64,000 nt of DNA from Crotophaga sulcirostris (taxonomy: Eukaryota; Chordata; Aves; Cuculiformes; Crotophagidae). The position numbers and the translations under genes are program-made. The stretch is from the NCBI GenBank assembly GCA_013397455.1, contig VYZB01000347.1, forward strand, positions 391,853-455,852, given 5' to 3'. Below the pieces are notes generated by a model, which saw nothing but the letters and a program-made list of their open reading frames with translations, was not told where the DNA came from and did not search any database. Below are positions 63,923 to 64,000 of this stretch, in pieces (position 1 is the first letter of the stretch; each line of letters starts with the position of its first letter).

Positions 63923-64000
63923 GAGGTTTACTCTAACATTTTCATTAATGGTCTGGAGGATGGGGCAGTTTACCACCCAAAAAAATCAGCAGACCTCAGC
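63923..64000 (+). mobile_element. CR1 LINE reverse-transcriptase fragment, cut by window edge
   Basis: The plus-strand translation runs without a stop for 26 codons to the window edge. It contains NIFINGLEDG followed at the expected spacing by KSADL, matching the CR1 ORF2 segment of the type LFNIFINDLDDG...KFADD at the catalytic core of the reverse transcriptase. The second aspartate of the catalytic ADD-type motif reads L here, so the enzyme would be inactive. The 5' boundary is uncertain because similarity fades before 63923. The element probably continues beyond the window. Confidence 0.72.

Noticed and set aside
1..64000. Search for CRISPR arrays, rRNA, tRNA, operons or a phage-like or defence system
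   Set aside because: There are no regularly spaced direct repeats, cloverleaf-like sequences or dense gene strings. The repeats show this is bird nuclear DNA, so prokaryotic systems are not expected.

Overview
The window is vertebrate nuclear DNA, almost certainly from a bird. The evidence is its repeats. There are several CR1 LINE fragments with the avian 3' end. There is a 591-bp solo retroviral LTR of a family I recognise as common in neoavian birds. There is also an older CR1 copy of the type shared by turtles, crocodilians and birds. The rest is AT-rich, low in CpG and has no operon-like gene packing. The repeats fit Neoaves best, but I cannot name a species.

I find no protein-coding gene that I can defend. 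Open frames are short (the longest is about 180 codons and lies inside or beside LINE sequence), use arbitrary starts and resemble no family I know. The window is best read as intergenic sequence (a gene desert) or the inside of a very long intron. No rRNA, tRNA, CRISPR array or recognisable microRNA was found.

Layout. 1-12737 is mostly unique AT-rich DNA with two short diverged CR1 3' ends (1201-1312, 10101-10231), an ACT microsatellite (5683-5721) and two probable MIR-like SINE relics (10961-11055, 12066-12131). A solo LTR occupies 12743-13333 with a perfect 5-bp target duplication. 13339-48977 is unique sequence with one CR1 3' end on the plus strand (27577-27722), small tandem duplications, perfect hairpins, and TAAT-rich stretches that could be conserved enhancers. 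48978-50865 is a nest: a younger CR1 sits inside an ancient CR1, all in the minus orientation. 50866-63922 is again unique, with two GC-richer patches (54916-55095, 61196-61800) and more hairpins. A plus-strand CR1 reverse-transcriptase fragment runs off the right edge (63923-64000).

No new biological system is visible. The observations most worth following up are the nested CR1 locus, the solo LTR as a datable insertion, and the TAAT-rich and hairpin elements as untested regulatory candidates.
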